In this document: piece by piece, positions 11,886 through 24,512 of the stretch
How positions within the stretch are numbered: position 1 is the first letter of the stretch
Layout: the number at the start of each line of letters is the position of its first letter
NCBI GenBank assembly: GCA_028023455.1
Contig: JAQFVV010000564.1
Span: 310,001 to 374,000, forward strand
Direction of reading: 5' to 3'
From: Epiperipatus broadwayi
Taxonomy: Eukaryota > Onychophora > Udeonychophora > Euonychophora > Peripatidae
DNA length: 64,000 nt
Notes under the pieces: generated by a model
The model's input: only the letters and a program-made list of their open reading frames with translations
The model's database searches: none
What the model was told of the DNA's origin: nothing
Translations under genes and position numbers: made by a program

Positions 11886-12165
11886 AAAGAAGAAGTAGAA
11901 AATTGTATGTATCTGATATCATTGAAATAATTAAAAGGCTGAAATAGAGCTAGAATATTAATATAATAGATGGCAATAGATGGACAACTAAAGGTTTAGA
12001 TGGATCCCAGAAGATTGTAAAAGATTTAGGAAAAGATAATATATGAGACAGATGTATGAGATTAAAGGAATTTGTTGGAATGATGTAATGAAAAAAGATC
12101 TTGAATTTGAGCAAATGGATTGAATTGGGAGAGACTTCATTTTGCAATGAACTGATAATGGTTGA
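11886..12165 (+). mobile_element. RTE-type LINE, 3' fragment
   Basis: This segment aligns with the last 280 bp or so of the two long RTE copies. Shared blocks are ATTGAAATAATTAAAAGGCT, AATAGATGGACAA, AGAAGATTGTAAAAGA, TTGGGAGAGACTTCAT and TGATAATGGTTG. It is far more diverged than copies 1 and 2, carries deletions and stops, and lacks the GAT-repeat tail. It is a 5'-truncated old insertion of the same family. Confidence 0.7.
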
Positions 12166-12678
12166 AAATAAAGATAATTATAATATTAGATACAAATTTT
12201 TTTCCCTACATCATTCTTAAATATGTCAATATATACAATTAGAACATGTATAAAAAAAGTTTATATTATCAAAGTTTTATGCTTTTTGCTCCCATCTGTA
12301 TATTATTTGTGTACAAATTTGATTTGATGATTTGGTATTTTTATTATTTCCATCTTACCATATCTTTGCTGTTATTTTTGTATAACAAAAATTTTGATGC
12401 TAGTATTTTATATTAACCTTCTTTTAATAGATAATATTTATATAAATTTCTAATTGTTTTTAAGTATCAATCATCCCTGAAAATATAATAATTTTGATTT
12501 TTTACTGTTAATAAACTATACTTCTTTTTCAATTATAATAAATAGTTTGAATCATATGAATAGGAAATTAACTCACTTATTATTTATTTATTTATTCTCT
12601 TATTATAGGTAATAATTAGTAGCATTTAAGCCAAATATGAACTCCATTCTAATTTTTTTATATATATATTTTTTTAAG

Positions 12679-12762
12679 AACTATTGTATATATATCATTC
12701 ATCTACGCATCAGGAAATATTATTCTATCAATATCATCCATTCCTAATACTATCCCACCCCA
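12679..12762 (+). CDS. SLC15A: POT/SLC15 peptide transporter, exon C (TM3)
   Basis: After completing the Lys codon of exon B the exon encodes TIVYISFIYASGNIILSISS and IPNTIPP, ending with CA of a split His codon (phase 2). It forms TM3 and completes PTR2 signature 1 (G-A-M-I-A-D-x-x-x-G then T-I and a Gly in YASG). Human PEPT1 has TIVSLSIVYTIGQAVTSVSS at the same place. The acceptor is TTTTTTTAAG and the donor CA|GTAAGT. Compared with PEPT1, the extracellular loop before TM4 is short. Confidence 0.9.
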
Positions 12763-12915
12763 GTAAGTATATAACTAAATTAGGATATTATCACTTTTAT
12801 TATTATTATTTGTTTAATGAATGTGATCTGTAAATGTACATTTTATAAATAAGTTATTTGATTTTAAGTATGTTTTCATTTTCTCCTTTAAAAAAACATT
12901 TTTTTATTATAAAAT

Positions 12916-13123
12916 CACTTTGGAGGAATACTGTGTGGAACTTTTCAACAAAAAATTTTCATTATCTTACAAAACAGATGAGTGTTTTGCAGATCATAAA
13001 AAAGACTGATCCAACTACGTAGAAAAATTAATGTGTTTACATCTGTAACGAATTTTTCTACGTTGTTGTGTCAGGTCTTGCAAACTTTTTCCTATGAAGG
13101 ATTTCTGCATAGTATTTTTCAAA
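12916..13123. repeat. Foldback element (about 95-bp arms)
   Basis: CACTTTGGAGGAATACTGTG at 12916 pairs with the arm ending CATAGTATTTTTCAAAGTG at 13123, and the innermost block ACGTAGAAAAATT pairs with AATTTTTCTACGT around a loop near 13030-13055. Arms are diverged. There is no coding capacity and no clear target duplication. Confidence 0.6.
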
Positions 13124-14085
13124 GTGTATTTTAATTATAGAACCTTTCATTTTTTAATTGTAAAAATCTTCATTACAATAGATATTTATATATAAAATCA
13201 ATAAATTTGCAGAGAGAATACATATGATTACCAGAATAGATCCCAATATTCTCATGCAGTGCATATTTTAATTATTCACAAATGTTACTCAAGATATGTA
13301 TATATATATAAAACAGACCAATCCCTGACATAACATGCCTTTATTAGTTGTGTATTTGTCAAACATACTAAAGTGATCTATTTATTTTACTATGAAAATC
13401 TAGAATTAAATGCTGTATTCACATTCGTTTCACAATGCTTAGCATAATACAAAATAGAAACAATTTCTGATTTCATTTCCAATATAGTATATTTTGGAAA
13501 AAATGAAAGATTAAATGTATAATCATTAAACAAATATACACAGGTTATATATTGCATGACATATTTTAAATATTGATAAGGGCTTCGTTATATTAAAAAA
13601 ACGGACCAATTTCTCACAATATATATATATGTGTGTGTGTTTCAGGTAGAGCATACTCTCATCAAATGTTTTGTTGACTTAAATACCTATGCTAGAATAA
13701 CAATAATAGTTTTCTTTGCATATTGTAAGTATAACAAATCATAGAGCAGCTTCAATGCAGTTATATTACAAAGCTGCATGAAGAAAAAAGTTTAATAAAT
13801 ACTCGTCATCAAAATTGAGTTATAAATATTTCAAATGCCGTTTGTGTACGTGCACGTATATATGTGTCATTTGAGTTAAATGCCTAAAAAATTAAAATAA
13901 AGATTAATTTATGCATAATATTAAATATTGTATAAAATTGTTTTGTGATAAAGGGAAATAATAAAGTAGTTAATGGCACTATAAGGAAGAAAGAAATATA
14001 GTTTTGATGTGCAAAAGAATTTGAATTGTGTAGTTTCTAAAAATTTAAAGCATTTTGAAATCTTTATAGTTTGCCTTTTTGAATG

Positions 14086-14281
14086 AAGTTTTAAATAAAA
14101 TTTCTAATATTTTTGTAATACATGTGATGGCATACCTAAATATAATACTAAAATTTTGAAATTAATAATATTTTGTAAATTATAAGTTTTAAATAAAATT
14201 TCTCATATTTTTGTAATACATGTGATGGCATACCTAAATATAATACTAAAATTTTGAAATTAATAATATTTTGTAAATTAT
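14086..14281 (+). repeat. 98-bp tandem duplication
   Basis: The unit starting AAGTTTTAAATAAAATTTCT at 14086 is repeated from 14184 with essentially one change in its first part (TCTAAT to TCTCAT). The near identity means the duplication is recent compared with the surrounding repeats. Confidence 0.85.
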
Positions 14282-15666
14282 CAAGCTATATTTAAATGTC
14301 TGCTATGATTTCCTTTTTTTTTTTTTAAGCTATTAACTAATGTAAATAAAGAAAGAGAGAAGAAAAAAAAATTTTTTTTTTGTTCATTTATGTATCAAAT
14401 CATGATAGGATTTTAAAATATCTGAATTTGTTTCTATGGTATGTTTTTCCGAAAATATGTTGTTGTACGGAGCAAGTGACATATTCTGTAGTATGGAAAA
14501 CATGTTGAATAACAGCAAATAGGTATAAATAGGTCTGAAATAAGCAACTAGGGCATTCCAGTCTAATCCAGGCAATCTAGTCTACTTTAGGTTATTTGAA
14601 GACAACGCAAGAAGCAATATTGCAGTGATCCAATTCAGAGGAAAGAAACCACTGGTTAAAATTTTTTTCATCATAGCTTATATGGTCATATTGCTGACCA
14701 TTTTTCAATACTCCATTTACAACAGCCAGTATGATGACTTTATTTAGCAGAAGACGATCTACAGTGAATGACTAGGCAACAGAAAAATCACACCAGCCAA
14801 AATATCTTGGAAATGCAGTTGGATGCATAAACTATCGTTGAAGTTTACCAAAAACAGCAATCCCTGGCATAATAATGCTGTGAAGAAATAATGGGCATTG
14901 CCATAAGAACTACCCAAGGTCTAACGATATTATATCTTATATAACATCATCAATGATACTATATTTACTCTCTAACATAACCATTCCCAAAAAGAATTTC
15001 TGTCTTTGGAGAAATTAATGAAGACAGCTGTAAATTATTAAAACAATGATATCTAGAAAACCATAGTTTGTGACTGTTTAAATATTTAATGTGGTAAGAT
15101 CTTCATTATTGATATTATAAAGCCTTAAACTTAAAATAAAAATATATTTTATTACTATTATATTTCATATTTTATATACATATTAATAATTGCAACAGTT
15201 TTTATTTATGCATTATTAATAAATTGTTAAGTAATTTTTTTATTAATTCATTTAGTTTGTGTTTAGTTATCTAACTCAAATGCTTTTTAATATCTAATAT
15301 GCTAATAATATCCACAATCCTGAGAAATTATGTAGTTCATTGGGGGACATGCAGGGATGGCCGTAATAAATTATAAATGATGATGATTGGAAGTTAATAA
15401 GTTTTCCGAAAGTAAACTTTCTAGTTAGAAGGTTCTGTGTCTGAGAGTTTCATTTTTTCTTTATTTTATTGAAACTGAAAAACAAATAAAACACTTTGGA
15501 AGGATTTGTACTTAGGTTATAAATCATCATCATCATCACATTGGTTAGTACTATTATGTATTTGAATTGAATCATTTTATTCAAATTTATTAACCATTAA
15601 TCTTTTACCTAAAATAAATATTTATTTGAACCAAGGCTTACCAGTGCATATTTAATATATCATTGT

Positions 15667-15677
15667 ATATCTTTGGT
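15667..15677. repeat. Target-site duplication, left (RTE copy 1)
   Basis: ATATCTTTGGT lies directly before RTE copy 1 and recurs at 18474-18484 directly after its GAT-repeat tail. Confidence 0.8.
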
Positions 15678-18441
15678 ATTTATAACTGTAGATCACATTC
15701 AAGTGAAGGAAGATTGCAAGAATTAGAAGAAGAACTGTCTTATATTAAATGGGACATTATTGGACTTTGTGAAGTTAGAAGAAAAGGTGAAGAGACAATT
15801 GATTTAAAAAGTGGACATGTACTCTATTATAAAGGCACAAATATTGGAAATACAAGTGGAGTAGGATTCATCATAAATAAAAAGTGGAAGAACAACATTG
15901 TGGAGATTGATGGTATATCTGACAGAGTGGCAAGATTAGTTATACAACTTAATAGCAGATACCAAATGCAGATAATTCAAGTTTATGCCCCAACAAGTTC
16001 TCATAGTGATGAAGTAGTAGAAGATTTTTATATGGATATACAAAAGGCTTTTGATCAGAGTAAAGAACATTTTAAAATTGTTATGGGAGACTTTAATGCT
16101 AGAATTGGTATAAAAATGAAAGATGAAAGTGCTGTAGATAATTTTGGTTATGGTAATAGAAATGAGAGAGGACATAGACTTGTGGAGTTTGCAGAAAAAG
16201 AAAAACTTTATATTATGAATTCTTTTTTTGAGAAAAATGTTAAAAGGAAATGGACATGGAAGCATCCAAATGAAGGTACAGCAGAATTGGATTATATTTT
16301 AAACAGAAAATACATATTTCAAGAGTGTAATGTTCTTAATAAATTTATCACAGGAAGTGATCATTGATTAGTAAGATGTAAGATACGTGTTAATGCAAAA
16401 CTAGAGAGGCAAAAATTATTAAGAAAAACAATATTTACAGTTGATATTCCTAATCTTCAGAAACATTCTAATGAATTTAAATTAGAACTTACAAATCGGT
16501 TTCAAGTATTAGTAGATTTTGAATATGATTCAGATTAGAATGAAATTAATATGAAAATAACTGATACACTTTTGAAAACTGCAACAAAGATAGTTGGTAG
16601 AAAAAAGCAGCAATTGACCAATAAAATTTCTACTGAGACTAGAGAATTTATGAAGAAAAGAAGGAATATGAAGATATACAAAAACGATGCATTTAAAAGG
16701 ATTGAATACCTTGAATTTTGCAAAATGGTGCGGAAAAGAGTTGAAAATGATATAAGAAAGTATAATTGTGAACTAGAAAGGAAAGCTGTAGAAGAGAATA
16801 AAAGTCTCAAGTGTGTAAAACAACATTTTGGTATTGGTAGGAAATTTATATCTGCAATAAGAAAAAAAAAATGGAATTATTACTAAAAAGAGAGATGACA
16901 TCATGAAATGTGTAGAAGTCTTCTATCAAGAATTATACAGTAATAAAGAACAAGTATCTCCTATATCTATTACATCTTTGGAATTGCCCAGAATTTTAAA
17001 TGGAAAAGTAAGACATGCAATTAAATGTATGAAGAAAGGAAAGGCTCCAGGTAATGATGGAATTGTAATTGATATACTAAAAGAAGCAGGTGAAGAAATA
17101 GAAAAAAAATTAGCAAAGTTATATACCAAATGTCTAAATGATAAAGATGTACCAGATGATTAGAAGAATGCAGTATTAATATTAATATTTAAGAAAGGTG
17201 ATAAAGAAGATATTAGAAATTACAGACCTATCAGCCTTTTATCAGTTTTATACAAATTTTTTGCCAAGATACAGAAAACGTTAGATTTTCACCAACCAAA
17301 GAAAAAGCTGGATTTAAAAGTGGTTTTAGTACAGTAGATCATATCCAGGTATTGAGAGAAGTTATAGAAAGAACAAACTAATATGAGTTGTCATTATGCT
17401 TCGGATTTGTAGATTATGAAAAGGCATTTGATTCTATAAACATTTCTTCAGTGTTTAAAGCATTGAGTCATAAAGGTATAGATCCAGGATATTGTCATAT
17501 TTTAAAGAATATTTATAAAAATGCAACAGCAACAATTAGATTATATAATGATACTGGGAAAGTGAACTTTGAGAAGGGTGTAAGACAGGGTAACTCCATA
17601 TCTCCAAAACTTTTTACAGCAGTGCTGCAAGAAGTATTTTGTGGATTAAAATGGGAAGCTAAACGAGTGAAAGTAAATGGAAATTATTTAAGTCATTTAG
17701 ATTTTGCAAATGATATAGTTATTTTTGCAAATAATGCTTTAGAGCTGCAGGAAATGTTGCAGGAGTTATCAGATGAAAATAGGACTAAAGATAAATGTTA
17801 AAAAGACTAAAGTAATGTTTAATGGATTTTGTCAAAATATGAAAATAAAGATTGATTATGATGAGTTAGAAGAAGTTAACAGTTACAAATACCTTGGTCA
17901 GATTATTAATACAGATGGAAACAATGGATGAAATTAATCATAGAGTTAAACTTGGTTGGAGTGCTTTTGGTAGAAATAACTTGATACTAAAGGGAAATAT
18001 GCCTATGTATTTGAAAAGGAAGGTTTTTAATAAATGTGTTTTACCAGTTTTTACTTATGGATCTGAGACTTGGACACTTAATAGAAGAGCACTACAGAGA
18101 CTTCAGATCACTCAAAGAAGTATGGTGAGATGTATGTTGGGAGTAACAAGAAGAGATTGAAAATCCAATGTATGGTAAGAGAACAAACAGGTGTTACTGA
18201 CCTCATTGAAAAAATTAAAAGTCTGACGTGGAGTTGGGCTGGACATATTGCTAGAAGAGATGATAATAGATGGACAATTGAAATTTTAAACTGGATTCCA
18301 AGAGATTGTAAAAGACCCAGAAAGAGACCACATGTGAGATGGATGGATGAAATAAGAAAGTGTGCAGGAGTGATGTGGAGAAGAGAAGCTAAAGATCGGA
18401 GAAGATGGATTGAACTTGGAGAGACCTTCATCCTGCAGTAG
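15678..18441 (+). pseudogene. RTE endonuclease-reverse transcriptase, inactivated
   Basis: The N-terminal APE-like endonuclease is recognised by NCRS, GLCEVRRKG, QVYAPTS, MGDFNARIG and SDH; the RT by DYEKAFDSI, GVRQGNSISP and the motif C region; the C-terminal part by TYGSETWTLNRRA and GHIARRDDNRWT. The protein would nick target DNA and prime reverse transcription there. The copy is dead: TGA at 16365 in SDH-R, TAG at 16536, a poly-A frameshift near 16870, TAG at 17161, a deletion near 17262-17285, TAA near 17379 and further frameshifts near 17790 and 17930. Motif C reads FAND instead of FADD (codon 17709-17711), losing a catalytic Asp. Confidence 0.9.
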
Positions 18442-18473
18442 ATTGATAATGGTTGATGATGATGATGATGATG
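15678..18473 (+). mobile_element. RTE-type LINE copy 1, nearly full length
   Basis: A 2.8-kb non-LTR retrotransposon that aligns along its length with copy 2. It is flanked by an 11-bp duplication (15667-15677 and 18474-18484) and ends in a GAT trinucleotide tail (about 18453-18473). A microsatellite-like 3' tail with no poly(A) is typical of the RTE clade. Compared with copy 2 it lacks roughly the first 20 bp, including the start codon. It is in sense orientation within intron 3 of the transporter. Confidence 0.9.
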
Positions 18474-18484
18474 ATATCTTTGGT
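18474..18484. repeat. Target-site duplication, right (RTE copy 1)
   Basis: ATATCTTTGGT, identical to 15667-15677. The following TCTGGGTTCAAATCATGG contains a B-box-like GGTTCAAATC, so the LINE may have landed in or next to a tRNA-derived repeat; no A box is visible. Confidence 0.8.
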
Positions 18485-19059
18485 TCTGGGTTCAAATCAT
18501 GGCAAATTCCTTATACACATATATAATTAATTTACCATAAATCATTTGTTATTAACTCATTTTATATTATCAAGAAATTATATAAATGAACAAATTTACA
18601 ATACTATAAACATTAACTCTTTAATTGCCAGAGGAATGATATTAAAAATATTACTTAAACTTTTTACTCTTTTTTTAAAAAAGCATTTTATTGAAAAATA
18701 AAAAATGAAAATTTTCAGATCTAATTTCATAGTAGATCATCACTCATCTGCTGGAATTATATTTGAAATATCTTAATGCTATATACTTTCTATAAATACA
18801 AATATTTATTTAAATATTAAATAGTTTCAGTATTTAATTTACAGTGGTAAGTCCTAACAGTTCATACAAACTATTTAATCTATTGTTTGTTATGTATATA
18901 ATAATGTATAATATATTTGCATGTATATATCAGTGATGAAGCATGATTTTTTAGGAGCAGAAGCACACTACATAATCTTTTTTTTAATAATGTTTTTATT
19001 TTACTTGCCATAACAATTTTTACATAATAGCAAATATATACATATTACTACATCCAGAT

Positions 19060-19625
19060 TAACTTTCTTATCTGTAAATCAGACAGTGACTAATTAAATA
19101 TAGAGAATTCATTATCAAGATATTTTTATTTTCTAAATACTTTTAACATTCTTATGTTTTAACTATTAATTACATTTTAGCATTGTTTGAATTCTTATAA
19201 TCAATGAATAATGTATAAAACAAGTTCAACTATTGGTAAAAAACTTGGAAGTTAACAGAAATTCCATACGAAAATAGTGAGTTTGAATTGTTCATTCTTC
19301 TTTTTTACGTTTGGAAAAATAGTTTAAAGGAAAATATAAAACTCTTATCTGTTAATTAGACCGTGAATAATTTAAGTATAAATAACATATCAAGATCTTT
19401 TTATTTTCCAAATGCTTTTAATTTTTTAAGTTTTAACTTTAAATTACATTTTAGCATTGTTTGAACTTCTTATAATGAACGAATAATGTGATGGTCAAAC
19501 TCATTATTGGCTTATATAAAAACAATTCAACTGCTGGTAAAAAAAATTGAAAGTTAACAGAAATTTCATACAAAAAATAATGAGTTTGAATTGTTCATTC
19601 TTCCTTTGTTATGTTTAGAAAAATG
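19060..19625 (+). repeat. Diverged tandem duplication, unit about 280 bp
   Basis: Two blocks (about 19060-19330 and 19342-19625) share an ordered series of matches: ATCAAGAT then TTTTTATTTTC, TTACATTTTAGCATTGTTTGAA, GTTAACAGAAATT, and GAGTTTGAATTGTTCATTCTTC. They differ at many positions and by small indels, so the duplication is old. No coding frame is shared between copies. Confidence 0.65.
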
Positions 19626-20904
19626 CTTTATATACATTAATATACTTATTGTTCTTACTACATTATTGTATGTCAGCTTGCTGGATCAATATTGTGAGGT
19701 TAAATATGTACATATTTTAGTGAATTTTTAAAATAGGATTAAGCTTTTGAATTTTTTAGTGAATTTTTCTATGGAAGCACTCATTCCATTCAATACACGA
19801 AGTCTTCGTCCCTGATATATATATAATGTTTTCAGGAGTAACTATGTTTAATAAAATAAAAATAAAGTAAAATGCCAACATTTTGACAAGGTATCACTTG
19901 CCTGTTGCTCCTAGAAACATGATTTATAAAACATCGCACATCCATGAAAACATGCATTTCAATATATGTATATACTAATTAAAGAATCTTGGTTATAATT
20001 GTCAGAAATCTCTTATGGGAGTTGGAAATTTTGCCACTAACTCGAGTTTCCAAGCAAACTTAAGGCAGAGAATAAAAACAAGAAAAAAAAACCTTCACCA
20101 ATGGGCAATTGATTAACCTAGTGAGGGATGCTTTTCCCCATTCCTCTTCTTTGAAAGGAAGTTGGGCTGCTTTTTGCACACAGCAGTGATGTTTTTAAAT
20201 CTATTTTAGTTTTATAAAGTCTATATATAACAATTAAAAGTAATATTAATAAGTATAGTTGAGAAGAATATTGGAACAATATATTAACTAAAAAAGCTTG
20301 AAAATAATTTTACAAATGAAGAGGAAAGCATCAAACTTTATAAAAATATGGACGCATGGAAAGAAAGGTTATGAAGATTTGAAAATTTTATGTCGACAAT
20401 CATAACAATGTAAATGTAGTTCCTAAACTGAAATAAGAAAAATTACTTTAAATAATTTTTTTACAAAAGATAGAAGATAGACTAACATATAGACATGTTG
20501 ATGAAGAGTAGTGATTATGTTTGAAGAGATTAAAAAGTAATTGAGTCAAGAATATTTACTTTAATGATATGTGAGACTGTAATAAAAGAGATATTGTAGG
20601 AAGCTTAGGATTGGAATTAATAAATATAAGTGATAAATGGCTATTAAGATTGTCTCAGAAAATAATATCATAATAATAGATATTTAAAAATACTAAGGGA
20701 AGAATTTATACTTGAAAAAAAAAAAGAATTTTAATGAGATGTTTTCTGATTTAAATCAGGTTAAATATTTTTTAATATGGAACTGTAATTCATTGTAAAG
20801 AAAATCATGAAAAAGTGATCATTTATAGATTAAATATACTCATTATGGAAATTTTTCATCGGTTATGAAAGAAATAGACAAATATAAATGAAATATAGTA
20901 TAAC

Positions 20905-21320
20905 GGAACCGCGAGGTATACCATAAGATGACGTCAATATGACTCAGTAGTTGGATGATTTGAATACAGTGTGTCAAACAACCCACAACAAGTCATATCC
21001 TAAATTCATGATTCGATGTCGCATTTGGGTATGCCAGGTATTACCAAATCAGAAATGGCATATAACAAAGTGAACGCATCTCATTACTGTCAGACCTAGA
21101 CCTTCGAATAGGATGCTAAAGATGTCACAATGAAATGCCTAGTTCCAAATCACATCTACTTTTAGTATACTAACTTATAATTTACTTACAACATTTTAAT
21201 GTAACTTGGACTAATGCATATATATTCATTACATCTCCCTTTATGGGCCCCATTACACCACAGAATTCAAACTCAGGGAGCTCTTGCAGTCAGCTTTTTC
21301 AGGGATGGACCTACTTAATT
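20905..21320. other. Segment of higher GC than surroundings, unidentified
   Basis: From GGAACCGCGAGGTATACC to CAGGGATGGACCTAC the base composition is less AT-rich than the neighbouring kilobases, as if a foreign repeat or LTR remnant were embedded. I see no open frame, inverted ends or second copy in the window. Confidence 0.25.
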
Positions 21321-23026
21321 ATTGACCAAATATGCCTATTTATAAGCATAGATAAAAAAAAATATTGATGATGATCCGTCAATTAGGAGAGCAATACATA
21401 ATGATGATGGTGATGATCAAACAGAGATTAGATTGGTTTAAACAACTTAATACATTTATTAATAATCTAAACATAGAATAATAAATATTTACAAAAAAAA
21501 AATATTAATTTAACAAGAATGGTCTACTATCATTTTTATGGCTTAATACAATAAATTTCTCTGATTCAGATTTCATTCTGGAAATCTATCCTCAATTAAT
21601 CTTTATTTACACTAGAGAAACAAATAATTCAAAGCACAGTATATACAAAATGATATTAAATAATTCGCTAAATATATATATATAAAAGAAAAAGAAAATG
21701 AGAGTTCAGTAATTCTAACTCTACCCCACTAATATGATTATTATAATGATATTTCTTGGTTGGGGTAAATATATTTATAACTTTTCTTTAAAATATATAT
21801 ATATAATCCCATTCCCATCTGTGTAAGTCATAGTAAAAATTAATTAAAGATAAGAAAAAGACCATTTACTCAAGTTGATTAATTATGCACTCAGAAATAA
21901 AACAATTACAAGTAAATATTATTAAAAACTTATTAGTAATTAATATAGTTTTGTTCGTTCTAAAGTTTGCACTTACTGTTAATTATAAAAAAAAAACTTT
22001 ACTTGAGGTCTCCTTGATGGATCAGTGTTAAATTTCCAGAGGGATCTGTAAATTTACTTTTACTAATAACTATACATATTTATTGACTATGATCCCATTT
22101 TTAAAATACATCAACATTTGATACATATCCATTCACTGCTCCCACTTTTAAAATGCAGGTAATCGAATTTGAAACACACAAAAAAAAAATCACAATACAT
22201 GACCATTTCACATAGAGATAATAAAAACAAAAAATAAAAAAAATCACGTGAATCAAAAAAGAAAATATATATATCCTGAGAAAAACAAGCATTTTGTCCA
22301 TAGTTAAGAGTTTATAGACTTAAATGTCAATCTCCATGCATAACGTTCTTATTCATCAACTCTGTTGGTATTTATATATTTCATGCTACTTGATTAAAAA
22401 CAAACACATACCAATTATCTCTTCTGCACATATAGCATAAATCCATTGAAGGTTGATGTTCACCAGCATTTTGTAAAATAGACATTTTGATGGATAATTT
22501 TATAATGACATCGAAGCTAGCCTTGGAATGCCGCCGGTATTGGCTTTTTTTACCCCACACACATTGTAATGATTTCTTTATTATTGACTATTATTTATTG
22601 TGGCTTAAATATATATAAAAATAGCTTTTAAAAAAAAAAGTCAATTTCTAGTTGTTTCACATTTCTTTTCCATTATTTCCATAATAATGAATCCAAGCTT
22701 GCAGAATAAATCAAATCATTAGTTCATTCCTGCTAATTATATATTGAAGTTTATCACTTTATCAGCTAAGATTAAATTTCCTTCTATCCAAATTATAAAG
22801 CTTTTGTATTAATTTTAAAATATTGACATTAAATTTTCTTACTGTTTATTTTTTTTTAAAACGCCGAACATTTTTTTTTTTTAAAAGCAAAATAAAAGAC
22901 TTTTTTTTTATGTGCTGGCGGTTTAGTTGTTAGTCCACAAATGAAAAATGCTAGATTGATTTTCTCATGCTAGCTAAAACCTATTGTTACAAACTAACCA
23001 AGAAAAAATAAATAAATTATAAAACA

Positions 23027-23055
23027 TTATTATTATTATTATTATTATTATTTAT
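23027..23055 (+). repeat. ATT trinucleotide microsatellite
   Basis: A perfect run of ATT repeats, about nine units. Confidence 0.9.
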
Positions 23056-24240
23056 TTAGTCTTCATTATTGAAATTCAATCACCTAGCAACTATTTTGAC
23101 CTCATATAAATTTTGACCTTTGATTATGTCTGTTCTATAGGTCAATTAATTATTATTTTAGTTAATGATATTAAATGAAGAAAAAAAAAGTTAATTTCTA
23201 CAAATAGACAAACATATTAGTTTATATGTATGTTTATTTACGTATATACTTCATATGTATAAGCAGATATGTAGGATAAATTATTTGCCTACCACTTGGC
23301 CTGAATTTAAACATTGTGAAAAAACTGGGACAGGTGTGATGGTTTGTTGTAGTCATCTCTTACAATACATAGAAGATTTAACAATAAATGGGAAAAAATG
23401 TATATATATATATACACTAAACAAATGTTAAGAAATTATAATCATTATTATTTTATGAGATCAAGGGATTGTTTAATTCAGCAGTTCCATTTAATTGACT
23501 GAATTAGGTTTTTCTTTATTGCCATTACTCAGGTAAAAATTGATCATGGAATTGAATGTACCATTATATTAACACCCAAGTCAAACCACAGTGTAACAGA
23601 GAAGCCAATAAACATCACATGATGCCTGTTTTTTGTAACAGAGAAGATGAATAATAACAAAAAGATGGCTGCATTTGTTTTAATATGTAGTTCAAGAAAA
23701 TAGTTTAATTTGGAAAAACATATGAATAGGAATTATGTACTTATTAAAACAAAGAACAGTCAATTATTACTAAAGGAAATAAATATATTGGATAGAATGA
23801 GAGTCTATATTTAAGTAAATATCATGATAGAAATAATATGAGTTTTGATTGAAAGGAATAAAGTAAAATAGATTAGGATGAATAACTAATATAATAAAGT
23901 AGGAAATTGTAAATATTATATTAAGATAAAAACAAAAAAGCTCAATAAATTGATGAAACTAATTCACTGATAAAGCTAAGGAGGGAAAAAAATTCAAAAG
24001 AATTAATTAATGTCTGTATGATAATTTATGACTAAGATCATTGCTCTGTTTTGTTTATTGTAGTAGCAGATTTTGATGTTCAAGGTCCATAAATCACTGT
24101 CACTTCCTGTACTTGAACTGTTTGTGAACTTGTGAGCAATAAATTTTTAGATTTTTTTATTAGGGGTAACGATCAACTGATTTTTTTTTTTTTTTCCAAA
24201 AATTACCTGAAAATTACTACCATAGAGTTTCATTTTTCAT

Positions 24241-24490
24241 ATCACAGAACATTTTCATTCTAATACATTACTCAGAATTAGTTGTAAGTAGACTCATAAT
24301 GAACCATTGTTATAATGCAAATACAATTGTATTTTTTATTTATCAATACCCATTCATTCAGTCTCCTTTTATCAGACTGAATGAATGGGGATTGATAAAT
24401 GAAAAGTACAATTTATTAAAATGATTCGTTATGAGTCTGCTTACAAATAATTCTGAGTAACATATTAGAACAAAAATGTTCTGTGTTATG
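24241..24490. repeat. Foldback element (about 120-bp arms)
   Basis: The left arm begins near ATCACAGAACATTTTCATTCT at 24241 and the right arm ends near TGTTCTGTGTTAT. Arms include GTAGACTCATAATGA/CGTTATGAGTCTGC and CCCATTCATTCAGTCT/AGACTGAATGAATGGG, closing on a very short loop near 24365. Scattered mismatches show that the arms have evolved separately. There is no coding sequence. Confidence 0.75.
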
Positions 24491-24499
24491 ACTATAAAC

Positions 24500-24512
24500 C
24501 TAGATGTTATAT
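24500..24512. repeat. Direct repeat flanking palindromic block, left
   Basis: CTAGATGTTATAT at 24500-24512 recurs at 24969-24981, bracketing the large palindrome at 24513-24933; this could be a 13-bp target-site duplication. Confidence 0.55.

Larger units (their letters stand above)
9127..12678 (+). other. Transporter intron 2 (3,552 bp)
   Basis: Bounded by GTAAGA and TTTTTTTAAG. It contains the foldback at 9507-9686, a minus-strand transposase relic at 9900-10850, a ribozyme-like foldback at 11554-11859 and an RTE 3' tail at 11886-12165. The parts 9127-9506, 10851-11544 and 12166-12678 show nothing identifiable. Confidence 0.7.

Noticed and set aside
18480-18510. GGGTTCAAATC as part of a tRNA gene
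   Set aside because: Only a B-box-like string is present; there is no A box or cloverleaf on either side of the RTE insertion.
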